Assembly (NCBI GenBank): GCA_903926465.1
Contig: CAIYJE010000010.1
Coordinates: 1 to 64,000 of the forward strand
Source of the DNA: an uncultured Planctomycetales bacterium
GTDB lineage: Bacteria > Planctomycetota > Planctomycetia > Isosphaerales > Isosphaeraceae
Direction: 5' to 3'
Length of the DNA: 64,000 bases
This document shows positions 8,189-17,223 of the stretch, one piece after another. The notes under the pieces are model-generated. The model was not told the origin of the DNA. It saw only the letters and a list, made by a program, of their open reading frames with translations, and ran no database searches. The translations under genes were made by a program, and so were the position numbers. Position 1 is the stretch's first letter. Each line of letters starts with the position of its first letter.

Positions 8189-9427
8189 TCAGGCCTTCTT
8201 GAGGGCCGCGGCGCGGTCGGTGCGCTCCCAGGTGAAGTCTGGATCGGGCCGGCCGAAGTGTCCGCCAGCGGCGGTCTTACGGTAGATGGGCCGACGCAGT
8301 TCCAGGTGGTCAATAATGCCGGCAGGCGTGAGTGGGAAGTGGTGCCGCACTCGCTCTGCAATCTTGGTGTCGGCAATGGTGCCGGTACCGAAGGTGTTCA
8401 CCAGCACGCTGACCGGTTCCGCCACGCCAATGGCGTAGCTGACCTGAACTTCAGCCTGCTTGGCCAGGCCGGCAGCTACGATGTTCTTGGCAATGTAGCG
8501 GCACATGTAGGCGGCCGAGCGGTCAACCTTGGTTGGATCTTTGCCGCTGAATGCACCACCGCCGTGGCGGCCACGACCACCGTAGGTATCCACGATGATC
8601 TTACGGCCGGTCAGACCGCAGTCGCCGTGAGGGCCGCCGGTCAGGAAGCAACCGGTGGGGTTGATGTAGCAGAGGATGTCATGCTCACCAACCTTGGGGT
8701 GGCTGTGCTCGGTGGAGGCAATGACAATCTTGCCCTTCACGAGGTCGGCCCGATCCGCCTTCAAGATTGGCTCGATCAGCTTTTCAACCAGAATGTGCCG
8801 GGCTTCGTCGGTGAAGACTTCCTGGCCATTCTTTTCGGTAACCACGGTGTTGTCGTGCTGGGTAGAAAGCACCACCGTATGGATCCGGTTCGGGGTGCCA
8901 TCGTGGTTATATTCCACGGTGACCTGGCTCTTGGCGTCTGGCCGGGCGAACGGCAGTTTGCCCATCCGGCGCAGGTTGGCGTGCTCAATGACCAGGCGGT
9001 GGGCGAGGTCAATTGGCAGTGGCATCAGGCCGGGCGTTTCGTCACAAGCAAAACCGAACATCATTCCCTGGTCGCCGGCACCGCCGGTATCCACGCCCAT
9101 GGAAATGTGCGGGCTCTGCGAGTGAATCCGGCAGTCGACCTGGCAAGTATCGGCCGCAAAGCCAATCTCGGGGTCAAGGTAACCGATGTCACGAATCACG
9201 TCGCGCACCAAACGATCCACTACCGCACGGGTCAGCGGAGCCCGGGTGGTGATCTCACCGGCCACAACAGCCAGATCAGTCGTCACCAGCGTTTCGCAGG
9301 CCACACGACTCATGGGATCGTGCGTCAGGCAGAAATCGAGCACCGCGTCGCTGACCTGGTCGGCGACTTTATCGGGATGCCCCATCGAAACTGATTCGCT
9401 TGTAAACAAATAGCGATCGGCGGACAC
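8189..9427 (-). CDS. metK: S-adenosylmethionine synthetase
   Basis: Makes S-adenosylmethionine from methionine and ATP; cytoplasmic, and normally essential. The 412-residue product carries the family landmarks: [16 protein letters not shown] near the N terminus, the [12 protein letters not shown] segment, and the phosphate-binding [16 protein letters not shown]. The GTG at 9427 was preferred because GGGAGAGAGG lies just upstream and the conserved [13 protein letters not shown] begins directly after it; an in-frame ATG at 9529 would add 34 non-conserved residues. A 16-bp palindrome lies about 46 bases upstream. Downstream come a structured spacer and msrB. Confidence 0.95.
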   Translation of the reverse strand: MSADRYLFTSESVSMGHPDKVADQVSDAVLDFCLTHDPMSRVACETLVTTDLAVVAGEITTRAPLTRAVVDRLVRDVIRDIGYLDPEIGFAADTCQVDCRIHSQSPHISMGVDTGGAGDQGMMFGFACDETPGLMPLPIDLAHRLVIEHANLRRMGKLPFARPDAKSQVTVEYNHDGTPNRIHTVVLSTQHDNTVVTEKNGQEVFTDEARHILVEKLIEPILKADRADLVKGKIVIASTEHSHPKVGEHDILCYINPTGCFLTGGPHGDCGLTGRKIIVDTYGGRGRHGGGAFSGKDPTKVDRSAAYMCRYIAKNIVAAGLAKQAEVQVSYAIGVAEPVSVLVNTFGTGTIADTKIAERVRHHFPLTPAGIIDHLELRRPIYRKTAAGGHFGRPDPDFTWERTDRAAALKKA

Positions 9428-9472
9428 AGTTACCTCTCTCCCACCTGCGAACGACGCTTCTCGGACCCGCCT

Positions 9473-9488
9473 ACCGGAACGTTCCGGT
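9473..9488. promoter_or_regulatory. 16-bp perfect palindrome upstream of metK
   Basis: ACCGGAACGTTCCGGT reads the same on both strands and lies about 46 bases before the metK GTG, inside the likely leader or promoter. It could bind a dimeric repressor. No regulator gene is adjacent. The rest of the gap up to 9675 shows no gene and no convincing -35/-10 pair. Confidence 0.35.
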
Positions 9489-9675
9489 TGATAGGCCGAT
9501 CGAATGCATGAGTCTATCAACCAAGTCAATTAGCCGTCAAAGAGTGATCCAAAACTGACGAACCTGGACAACACGGTTGTATAGAGTAGGCAGACCTGAC
9601 AATCACGGGTTATGGCCGACCAGGCCCGATGACACCACTTTCAATGGGCTGAAACGCCTATCAGTACGCGCGGGG

Positions 9676-9825
9676 CTAGTTGTTTAGTATGGCCAATTCG
9701 CTCGGCGGGGGCTTGTTGCGATTAAGAAACTGCAAGTCCACGGGGGGCTGACTCTGGCTGAGGTACGGCCCTGGCGCCAGGTGCAGCCAGACTCTTTGTG
9801 CCTCAACGGTCTGCAACCGCTTCAC
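9676..9825 (-). CDS. Possible 49-residue protein coupled to the nitroreductase gene
   Basis: A GTG at 9825 overlaps the TGA of the preceding gene (GTGA) and opens 49 codons to a TAG at 9676, with GC-rich third positions in its first half. The product (VKRLQTVEAQRVWLHLAPG...) has no recognisable motif. The overlap resembles translational coupling, but a frame of this length could be chance. Confidence 0.22.
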   Translation of the reverse strand: MKRLQTVEAQRVWLHLAPGPYLSQSQPPVDLQFLNRNKPPPSELAILNN

Positions 9826-10940
9826 GTGGTGGTGGCCAGTACTGCGGCTTGGACCGGGCGGTGATTCAGGCTTCCGGATCGCAGAAGCATAGGCACCGGT
9901 TTCTTCTGGGAGAACGGAATCCAACCGTCGGGATCGGCGTACCCCAGAGCAATGAGCATCACGGGCCGCTGGTGAAGCTTCAGCCCCAAACGGTTCTGCA
10001 TCAATTGCTCCTGGGCCGAAATGTCGGCCCAGTTAATCGGGCAACTGGACAGGCCAAGCGTTTCCAGTGCCAGCATCAACTGCATGGCCGCCAGGGACGC
10101 GTCGATGTAAATCAAATGACGATCCCGTTCATAGGGGAACGCCTGTAAATCACCAATCACTACCAGCAGGCAGGGAACATTCTGCGAAAAGCCAGCGCTG
10201 CCCAGGGCTAGCTGGGTAACTTCCTGTGCATCGCGGGGGTCATTAAACAGCTCAAACCAGAACGGCTGACGGTTACAGGCAGATGGGGCCAGGCTGGCGG
10301 CCTGCACGGCTTTCGCCACCAGATCGCCTGGAACGGCTTGTTGTTTGAACCAGCGCACCGAACGGCGTCTTTTCAAGAGTGTAAGCAGGTCGTCGTAGGG
10401 GACCGGGCAATCGGGTAGCAATCGGTGGGGATAGGGGGCGAACCGGAGTGAAGGATCGTTTCCAGGGACCAGGTCTGAGTTTGTGGGCCTTGCCGACGTG
10501 TAAAGCCTGTGCCAGGGCTCAAGCTTGGGTTCATTCACAGAGCAGGCAAAGTACTCGGACAAGATATTCTCAGCCCACTGCAATTCGGCTACATCGACTC
10601 TGCCGGCCTGGACGGCGGCCACGTAATGCTGAACCGTTTCGCCAATGTAATCGAGGGCGAACGGGATGCGTTGAGGTCTCATGATCAGGCCTTTTTCGAG
10701 CCTGTGGATGTTCCGTCTCAGGAGCGGACTTGAGGCCCCGGACGAGCCGAGTGAGCGTTGATACGCAAGCTTGCCAGCCAGCACCGCTTGCTGTTCACGA
10801 CGGAACTCGCGACTGACCAGCAGGTAATAAAGTGATGCGCTGATCCCATGCAGGGCGGCCACGCGCGCGGTCCAGTGTGAGACCATTCGCAAGGGTTGAC
10901 GCGTGGCCCGGGCCAGGAGTCTGGAGAGTCGCCGTGTCAT
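9822..10940 (-). CDS. Nitroreductase-family protein with N-terminal extension
   Basis: A 372-residue protein. The C-terminal half (from about residue 185) is a nitroreductase-like flavin fold with the FMN-phosphate motif RRRSVRWF, the following SLAPSACNRQPF and a late GYADP. The N-terminal half is helical and not recognised. Such proteins bind FMN and use NAD(P)H, but the substrate cannot be read from sequence. It follows a pyruvyltransferase-like gene by about 90 bases. I recall similar two-part nitroreductases in surface-polysaccharide loci, so a role in glycan modification is an inference. In-frame ATGs at 10982 and near 10991 are alternative starts; none has a clear ribosome-binding site. 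Confidence 0.75.
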   Translation of the reverse strand: MTRRLSRLLARATRQPLRMVSHWTARVAALHGISASLYYLLVSREFRREQQAVLAGKLAYQRSLGSSGASSPLLRRNIHRLEKGLIMRPQRIPFALDYIGETVQHYVAAVQAGRVDVAELQWAENILSEYFACSVNEPKLEPWHRLYTSARPTNSDLVPGNDPSLRFAPYPHRLLPDCPVPYDDLLTLLKRRRSVRWFKQQAVPGDLVAKAVQAASLAPSACNRQPFWFELFNDPRDAQEVTQLALGSAGFSQNVPCLLVVIGDLQAFPYERDRHLIYIDASLAAMQLMLALETLGLSSCPINWADISAQEQLMQNRLGLKLHQRPVMLIALGYADPDGWIPFSQKKPVPMLLRSGSLNHRPVQAAVLATTT

Positions 10941-11031
10941 GGGGAGATTCTTGGTTGGGGAGGTTGGTAGCCAATTGGGCATGGCACCCATGAAGAGCCC
11001 GGGAGAGGTGCAATCAGCGTGAAAGGGCTTG

Positions 11032-12204
11032 TCACTGGCCGGGCTCGGTGTTCAGTTTTGCGCGAACCTGCTCGATCCGGTTTTCAACTTCAATCCACAT
11101 CGACTCGACTGCTCTGGAGATCGGGATTTTGGAGGCGGTGAGCGTGTCACGAATAGCCTGGTACATACCAGAATCCGCCAGTCGCGTGAGGGTTTGGTCG
11201 AGTAGTGCCAGGTCTTGGACATCGGGCAAGTAAAGTTCCGAACATCCGAAGTCTTTGAACAGTTCGGGATACTTGTGAGACCAGCCGGCTCCAAGACTGG
11301 GTACCCCCTGGGCCAGCGAACCAATGAGGGCGTGAAACCGCGAGGCGAGTACGGCGTGTGCCTGGCCCAGAACCCATTTCAACACACGCGGGTTCTGATG
11401 GTAAATCACAGGCAATTGCCGTGATGAGGTGCTAAGTTGCTGGACCACCGTATGGTCTGAAAGCGAGTCATGCAAGACGAAGACCGGGTTCCAGCCAAGC
11501 GTGCGGACCTTGTGAATTGCGGACTCAAGGAACCGCAGGTACTCTTCCCATTTTGTGGTTTTATTGAGCATCCGAACGTTTGGGACCACCGCAAAGAACG
11601 GATGCGGCAAGGCCAGCGAGTGGTCCGGTTCCGGCTTGAGATCCACGGTGAAATCTGGGCACAGTCTCAGGTCGGTGCGAGTGTGAAGCGCTTGGACCGC
11701 CCGTTGAGATTGGCTGTCACGTGCAAAGCTCAATTCCGCGCGATTGAATACGTTGGCACAAAGCTGCGCCGCTTCAGGTTTTATGAACGGCCCGAACGCT
11801 TGCGGCAACAGAATCAGCGGTTGATGCAGACGTTCGGGTTGCGACATCTTGGCCAAAATCCAGGTCGGTGCCCTGTCTCCCCACTGATCCGAGTAGGCAA
11901 AGCCAGATGCATCCAGCACCAGATCGACCTCCCGGGGTGCGATCATCCTGGCACGACGGCGGAGCCAGGCCGGCCCATATTCATGAACCAGACGTTTCCA
12001 GCCGCGTGGCTGGAAGCCGAATTCCCAGGTTGTGTACAGCCCGTAGCGATTGCGGTCTTCCGGCCGACGGAAATACGCACTTGGAACGACGATCCTGATC
12101 GGATCGAATTTCGCACGGAACCGGTCGGCAATGGCCAGGGTCATCAGCTCCGCGCCACGGTTATGGATTCCCGTGCCATGGATTTCAATGGTGAGTTGAG
12201 ACAT
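11032..12204 (-). CDS. Polysaccharide pyruvyl transferase family protein
   Basis: A 390-residue soluble protein of the family that transfers pyruvate from phosphoenolpyruvate to sugars as a ketal, making acidic surface glycans. Visible landmarks are the N-terminal GTGIHNRGAELM (the family's N-terminal Asn/Gly loop), VDLVLDASGFAYSDQWG, LPQAFGPF, the middle SFARDSQS...CPDFTVDL, and the C-terminal ASRFHALIGSLAQGVPSLG, which matches the conserved His-containing nucleotide-site motif. The start is the first ATG, directly before MSQLTIEIHGTG. With the nitroreductase gene it forms a likely two-gene unit. The acceptor glycan is unknown and no other exopolysaccharide genes are beside it. Confidence 0.82.
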   Translation of the reverse strand: MSQLTIEIHGTGIHNRGAELMTLAIADRFRAKFDPIRIVVPSAYFRRPEDRNRYGLYTTWEFGFQPRGWKRLVHEYGPAWLRRRARMIAPREVDLVLDASGFAYSDQWGDRAPTWILAKMSQPERLHQPLILLPQAFGPFIKPEAAQLCANVFNRAELSFARDSQSQRAVQALHTRTDLRLCPDFTVDLKPEPDHSLALPHPFFAVVPNVRMLNKTTKWEEYLRFLESAIHKVRTLGWNPVFVLHDSLSDHTVVQQLSTSSRQLPVIYHQNPRVLKWVLGQAHAVLASRFHALIGSLAQGVPSLGAGWSHKYPELFKDFGCSELYLPDVQDLALLDQTLTRLADSGMYQAIRDTLTASKIPISRAVESMWIEVENRIEQVRAKLNTEPGQ

Positions 12205-12300
12205 GGAGGGAACGGCTTCGCAGGCAGAGGTTGGCTGGCTTGGGGTTGTTGGAAGTCTTGAGAAGAGGGCGAGTTACGCGCAGCAATTTGCCGCAGCTTC

Positions 12301-13140
12301 TCAGAATTCGGTGGTGCCGCCATCACCGGGTGCGGCCTGGTCGCGGTCTCGGCGGTACCAGTTCCAGAGCAATGCCAGGGTGGCATGGTCTAGCAGAGCC
12401 TGGGATGAGTGGTACACGGGTGCCGACTCGGGACCGCCTTCAATCCACTGCCGAGTCGAGCGTGTGACGGCCGGTTCGTGGCCGAACTTGCCCAGGTCTG
12501 CCAGCAGGAGTGGGAAATTTTCGCCCGATGACGGCTGGAGCCTGGCACCCAGGTATCGGTAGTTGAGGGCGTTGGCTGGTAATCGGAAGGCCAGGTTGGG
12601 GTCGGATCGAATCAGGATGACCTCACCGACCGGTTCCCGGTTGAACTTCAGGGTTCGCTCTCGGCGGGCGATGATTTGGGGACTGCGGAGCACCGCGTTC
12701 AGGCCGTTGCGAATTCCCACCACCCAGGTGGGTGGGACCACCGCCCGCTCTTCGTCGGTTTGCTCGATCAGGCCGGCGTCGATAATCTCAACCTTGTCCC
12801 AGGGAACCCAGTGAATTGGCTCGCCCCGGAGTCCGTTGACGCGGAACCCCTCGGGCAGGCAGGCCACCGTGTGTGCGGTACGCACCGGGGAGAGGTCTGG
12901 CAGAGCGTCTACGGCCCGGGCCTCGGCGGCAATTCCCAGGTCATAAAGCCCGTCCAGCAGAATTTTGGCCTCAGCTTGCGAGATTGGCCGGTCCATAATT
13001 CCAGGCATCCGGGCCAGCCAGCGGTTGGCGTCGGTGGCGTGAAGTCCTGTGGCCCGGCAAATCAGGTCTCGGACCGGGTCTAGATCCTCGACCGCATCGA
13101 ACACGACCAGTCGGTACGACGTGTCTGAGGAGTGAGGCAT
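12301..13140 (-). CDS. Conserved-looking protein of unknown function with an L7/L12-like N-terminal domain
   Basis: A 279-residue soluble protein. Residues about 8-75 (YRLVVFDAVED...) follow the pattern of the ribosomal L7/L12 C-terminal fold: a hydrophobic strand, a helix with GLHATDANRWLARMPG, then SQAEAKILLDGLYDLGI ending in a strand. In L7/L12 this surface recruits translation GTPases. The rest is mixed strand and helix (VPWDKVEIIDAG, REPVGEVILIRSD) and may be a PH-like barrel; it is not recognised. The ATG at 13140 sits just before the conserved-looking part; the frame extends to 13218. No regulatory site was identified. The resemblance is by eye only. Confidence 0.65.
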   Translation of the reverse strand: MPHSSDTSYRLVVFDAVEDLDPVRDLICRATGLHATDANRWLARMPGIMDRPISQAEAKILLDGLYDLGIAAEARAVDALPDLSPVRTAHTVACLPEGFRVNGLRGEPIHWVPWDKVEIIDAGLIEQTDEERAVVPPTWVVGIRNGLNAVLRSPQIIARRERTLKFNREPVGEVILIRSDPNLAFRLPANALNYRYLGARLQPSSGENFPLLLADLGKFGHEPAVTRSTRQWIEGGPESAPVYHSSQALLDHATLALLWNWYRRDRDQAAPGDGGTTEF

Positions 13141-13383
13141 TGCGGCGGGAATCCTGGTTCCTGAATCTGCGAACTTGCGGATTCCCATCAGCTTAGCAGG
13201 CGTAGGGAGTGAAGCCAACCAAGCATGCTGAAGGGCGCTGGTTTCAGGGCGAGGTTGGATTTGCTTGATCAGCCTTGGGCTTGAACCGCCGCCAGATTGA
13301 TCTGGAATGAATCATGAAACCTGGATGAAGGCTTGGCCGCCAGGGTTGGCAACCGGTTTCCCGGGGGGCTAGAATAAATCACC

Positions 13384-13707
13384 ATGAGCGAGTGTGCACA
13401 CATCGGGCTGACCATCGCCGCCTTTCAGCAACAAATCCTGGCCCTGTATGGCAAGAAGGACGCAGCCCGCGGAGACGCCGGCACGTTTCTCTGGCTGGCT
13501 GAGGAGTTTGGTGAGCTGGCCACCGCCCTGCGGGTGGGAACGCCAGAGGAACTGGCGGCGGAGATGGCTGACGTTCTGGCCTGGCTGGTGACCCTTGCCA
13601 ACGTGCGTGGGGTTAATCTTGAGCAGGCGGTGATCCGGAAATATGGCATAGCTTGCCCTGATTGTCGATCTGTTCCGTGCGCCTGTGACCCGGCCGAGAA
13701 GCCCTGA
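13384..13707 (+). CDS. MazG-like nucleotide pyrophosphohydrolase with C-terminal Cys cluster
   Basis: A 107-residue all-alpha NTP pyrophosphohydrolase-like protein. The metal-binding residues of the MazG fold are present: the EEFGE cluster at 40-44 and ExxD at 60-63 (AAEMADVLAWL). Relatives hydrolyse nucleoside triphosphates, often non-canonical ones, to the monophosphate and pyrophosphate. The C-terminal 20 residues carry four cysteines (C91, C94, C99, C101; CPDCRSVPCAC), which could bind zinc and are unusual for the minimal MazG fold. The gene stands alone, divergent from the L7/L12-like gene, with a 243-base shared upstream region. Confidence 0.82.
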   Translation: MSECAHIGLTIAAFQQQILALYGKKDAARGDAGTFLWLAEEFGELATALRVGTPEELAAEMADVLAWLVTLANVRGVNLEQAVIRKYGIACPDCRSVPCACDPAEKP

Positions 13708-13796
13708 CTGACCCGACAAGATTTTCAAAGCTCAGTTTTTGCAGCGTGATCACAGACTTAGAGCTTTTACCTCTCTCCACCCCTCGCCGATTTTGG

Positions 13797-16106
13797 ATGC
13801 CAGCAATGATTTTCCGGGATCGAGGTGTGGGACTGCTTAGCCTGTTGAGCTGCCTGGTTTTGGGTTGGCTGGGCCCGTTCGCATTGGGCGATGGTGGCAC
13901 TGATCCAGCCGACCTCCAGAAAATGACCAAGGTTGAGGTTGGATTCCCAGGGATGGTTGTGCCGCGTGGCCAGGTGAACCCGGCTCCCTTGAAGGTGGCC
14001 ACATGGACGCCGGTCCGGGTTGAGCTGGCTTCGTTCGAAGAGCCTTGGCGTGGAAAGCTTGAAATTAGTGCGCCGGATTCTGATGGAACCGCGACGGTTT
14101 CAACTTTTGATGTGGAGTTGCCGGCGGCCAAGGTCCAAAAAACGACCACAGCCCTCGGTTATTTCAGGATTGGAACGCTTGAAAGTGAGCTGCGGGTCAG
14201 GCTGGTTGATACCTCGGGAGCGCAGGTGGGGCCACCCGTTGTTGTGCCCCTGAAGCGGCCCTTAGCCTGGTCTTCCTTGCTGTTGCTGGCCGCAGGCAAC
14301 TGTAGTGGATTAGACGAAATGCCGGGCCTGTCCAAGTTTGCGGACGCGAGTGACGGCAGCCCGGGGTTGGTCACTGCACCCTGGAAAGAATTGCCCGACC
14401 GGGCGCTGGGGCTGGATGCGGTGGAAGCCCTGGTGCTGGCGTCTGATGATGCCCAGGTGATTGAACGACTGGCCGGCCCGGATGGCCCTGTGCTCCGGGA
14501 CTGGGTGCTGCATGGCGGGCATCTGGTGGTTTCTTTGAGCCCGACCAACTGGCAACGAGTGGGTGAGGTGCTGGGCGACCTGCTGCCGGCTCGCCCCATC
14601 GGGCCCCAGACTCTGGTGGACCTGGCCGCCGTGGAAGGGTTTGCCGACAAGGTTTCTCGCCAGATCAAGCAGCCGATGACCGTGGTCAAGCTTGAACCGG
14701 TTGATGCTCGTTCGCTCACCCTGGCGGCTACCGCGGCCACGCCCCTGGTGGTCAGGCGTGCCTATGGACTGGGTCGGGTTACCGTGACCGGGGTCGATGT
14801 GGCGGTAGAGCCTTTCTCTTCATGGACCGATCGACGTTCTTACTGGGACAAGATGCTGGATATCAGGGGCCGGTCCAGTGAGGCCGAGGCCGCCGCCGTG
14901 GCGGGCGGAGCCCTGATCCAGTCTGCAAATCCGGACCTGGCGGCCCGGATGCTTCAGGCGCTTGAGACGTTTCCCGGTGTCAGCCTGATCCCGTTCGGCT
15001 GGGTGGCGGGTCTGATCTTCTTGTACCTGCTGTTGATTGGTCCCATTGATTACCTCTTGCTCAAACGTGTGTTCAAACGCATGGAGTGGACCTGGGTTAC
15101 GTTCCCGCTGATTGTGCTGGCTACCACGGGCCTGGCATTTGGCCTGGCCAGGGCCATGAAGGGAAGCGAACTGCGGATCAATCGGCTGGATCTCATTGAT
15201 GTTGAGCAGGCGAGCGGGGTTTATCGCGGTGCGAACTGGATGACGGTTTTCAGTCCTGGAAATCATGACTTCACACTGGATCTCAAGGGATCGACGCCTG
15301 ATCTGGCTCCGGCCCCGTCGGGGGATGAAACCCGTGAGGCTTTGAGCTGGTTCGCACCGCCAGAGGCAGGGCTTTCCAGTATCGGCCGGATCGCGCTTGG
15401 GAATCGGCGGGCCGTTTATGATGAGAGGTCCTTGTCCAGGATCTCTGGAGAACGGATTCCGATCTGGAGTACCAAGAGCTTTTCTGGGCGTTGGGGTGGC
15501 ACCAGTGCGCCCCTTTCACTGGTGGAATCTACGCTTCGGACGGAGGCTGGCGACCGTGCGGCTGGTTCCATCCGGAACCGGACCGGCAAAACCTTGCATC
15601 GGGTTCAGCTCTTTTACGGCAAGAACGTGTACGACCTTGGCACGATACGCCCGGACAACATTGCCCGAGTAACCTCAACCCGTTCTGAAGCGATACCGCG
15701 TGCCCTGGGCCGATTTGTCCAGGATGCGTTGCGTGCCGGCAAGCCGGTTGAGGGGGCCGCCACCAGCCGCGCCGGTGCGCGTGGCACAGAGGCATCGCCG
15801 CCGGCCGCCGGTTTACTGCGGGCCGCGCTCTTTCATGATGCGATGGGGAACCGGGCCGATGTGTACCCGAGTTTTCCGTTGCGTCGGTTAGATATGACCA
15901 ACCAGGTGGTCGATTTGAAGCGGCCGGTGTTGGTGGCCGAGATCGACGAAGAGGCCTGTCGAGTGAAACTTGAGGGGGGCCCCGATGGCTTGCCCCAGGT
16001 TCAGCAGATCACCGTGCTGCGGATTGTTCTCGACATGGACGCACCTGCCCCACCTACATCCGCTGTCCGGCCCACCGCCGAAGCCACGCCAGGGACTACG
16101 CCATGA
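13797..16106 (+). CDS. GldG-like membrane protein partnered with an ABC ATPase
   Basis: About 769 residues. An N-terminal signal or anchor (LLSLLSCLVLGWLGPF) leads to a large extracytoplasmic part with beta-rich stretches and an amidotransferase-like alpha/beta region (LRDWVLHGGHLVVSLSP). About residues 400-465 carry two membrane segments (VAGLIFLYLLLIGPIDYLL and WVTFPLIVLATTGLAFGLA), and a long beta-rich C-terminal region follows. This plan resembles the GldG/DUF4350-type proteins of uncharacterised ABC systems. Its last codons overlap the ATPase ATG by four bases (ATGA), so the two very likely work together. ATGs at 13797 and 13806 and a GTG at 13746 are possible starts. The substrate is unknown. 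Confidence 0.65.
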   Translation: MPAMIFRDRGVGLLSLLSCLVLGWLGPFALGDGGTDPADLQKMTKVEVGFPGMVVPRGQVNPAPLKVATWTPVRVELASFEEPWRGKLEISAPDSDGTATVSTFDVELPAAKVQKTTTALGYFRIGTLESELRVRLVDTSGAQVGPPVVVPLKRPLAWSSLLLLAAGNCSGLDEMPGLSKFADASDGSPGLVTAPWKELPDRALGLDAVEALVLASDDAQVIERLAGPDGPVLRDWVLHGGHLVVSLSPTNWQRVGEVLGDLLPARPIGPQTLVDLAAVEGFADKVSRQIKQPMTVVKLEPVDARSLTLAATAATPLVVRRAYGLGRVTVTGVDVAVEPFSSWTDRRSYWDKMLDIRGRSSEAEAAAVAGGALIQSANPDLAARMLQALETFPGVSLIPFGWVAGLIFLYLLLIGPIDYLLLKRVFKRMEWTWVTFPLIVLATTGLAFGLARAMKGSELRINRLDLIDVEQASGVYRGANWMTVFSPGNHDFTLDLKGSTPDLAPAPSGDETREALSWFAPPEAGLSSIGRIALGNRRAVYDERSLSRISGERIPIWSTKSFSGRWGGTSAPLSLVESTLRTEAGDRAAGSIRNRTGKTLHRVQLFYGKNVYDLGTIRPDNIARVTSTRSEAIPRALGRFVQDALRAGKPVEGAATSRAGARGTEASPPAAGLLRAALFHDAMGNRADVYPSFPLRRLDMTNQVVDLKRPVLVAEIDEEACRVKLEGGPDGLPQVQQITVLRIVLDMDAPAPPTSAVRPTAEATPGTTP

Positions 16107-17029
16107 TCGAGACGGTTCGCCTGACCAAGATGTATGGACAGTTGTACGCACTCAAAGAGCTGAATCTTTCGCTCCGTGAGGGGGACGTGTACGGCTTCAT
16201 TGGTCCCAACGGCGCAGGTAAAACGACGACGATGCGGATTCTTGCCACCTTGCTGAACCCCAGCTATGGCGAGGCCTATGTGTGCAACCACTCCATTTAC
16301 ACGGGCGCCAAGGATATTCGCCGTGTGGTGGGGTACATGCCAGACTTCTTCGGTGTGTATGACGACATGAAGGTGATCGAGTACCTGGAATTTTTTGCCA
16401 GTGCCTACCGGATTACGGGCAGTGCGCGCAAGAAGATTTGCGATGAGGTTCTCGAGTATGTTGACCTTACTTATAAGCGTGACGCACTGGTGACCAGCTT
16501 GTCTCGCGGAATGACCCAGCGTTTGGGCTTGGCCCGAACCCTGTTGCACAATCCCCAGGTTTTGTTACTGGACGAGCCGGCGTCTGGACTGGACCCTCGT
16601 GCTCGAATTGAGATGCGTAGCTTACTCAAGCAACTTCGGGGTATGGGTAAAACGATCCTGGTTTCCAGCCATATCCTTCCGGAGCTGGCCGATATTTGCA
16701 ATAAGATTGGAATTATTGAGCAGGGCCAGCTGATTGTGAACGGCGACGTGAACGAGGTGATGAAGCAGGTCCGTTCCGAGATCGTCTTGAATGTGATGGT
16801 GACAGATCGTCAGCGTGAAGCGGCTGACTTTTTGCAGAATCAGCCCGAAGTGGCCAGTGTCGATGAACGCCAGGGGGTGTTAATTGTGAAGCTGCTGGAG
16901 GGGGTTCACGCGTATGGGCCACTGGCCAGCCGGTTGATTAACAACGGTTTTGAACTGACGATGTTCAAGGAAGATGAGATCAACCTGGAAACGGCATTCA
17001 TGGAACTGACCAAGGGGATTACCAGCTAA
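16103..17029 (+). CDS. ABC transporter ATP-binding protein
   Basis: A 308-residue cytoplasmic ATPase of the drug/lipid export (CcmA/GldA-like) type. It has Walker A GPNGAGKTT (34-42), signature LSRGMTQRL (132-140), Walker B VLLLDEP (152-158) followed by D-loop ASGLD, and the switch histidine in LVSSH (H189). The C-terminal 80 residues form the accessory domain common in this subfamily. It overlaps the upstream membrane protein by four bases. No classical multi-span permease gene follows, which is unusual: either the upstream protein supplies the membrane part or the permease is encoded elsewhere. Confidence 0.92.
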   Translation: MIETVRLTKMYGQLYALKELNLSLREGDVYGFIGPNGAGKTTTMRILATLLNPSYGEAYVCNHSIYTGAKDIRRVVGYMPDFFGVYDDMKVIEYLEFFASAYRITGSARKKICDEVLEYVDLTYKRDALVTSLSRGMTQRLGLARTLLHNPQVLLLDEPASGLDPRARIEMRSLLKQLRGMGKTILVSSHILPELADICNKIGIIEQGQLIVNGDVNEVMKQVRSEIVLNVMVTDRQREAADFLQNQPEVASVDERQGVLIVKLLEGVHAYGPLASRLINNGFELTMFKEDEINLETAFMELTKGITS

Positions 17030-17054
17030 CGCGACCTGACACACAGCTCATTTT

Positions 17055-17152
17055 ATGGACCGAAGCGAGGAATGGACGGCATGGACACGCAGCAAGCCTG
17101 ACGGGCACCTGCCCGGTCCATCTTGACTGCCCATTCCGTCCATCGGGTCCAT
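17055..17152. repeat. Nested imperfect inverted repeat after the ABC operon
   Basis: Three ATGGAC words on the left pair with TCCAT words on the right. The main arms are 17072-17087 and 17128-17143 (14 of 16 match), with an outer pair at 17055-17062/17144-17152. In the middle CGGGC (17102-17106) pairs with GCCCG (17111-17115) around a 4-base loop. It starts 26 bases after the ATPase stop, so it may end the transcript; it could also be a small repeat element. No second copy was noticed in the window. Confidence 0.4.
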
Positions 17153-17223
17153 TCTTATCCTGAGAGTCTTGGACTCATTTTGTTTCTGACTCTTATGGTT
17201 GGTGTAGCAAGGGCCCCAGCCTG

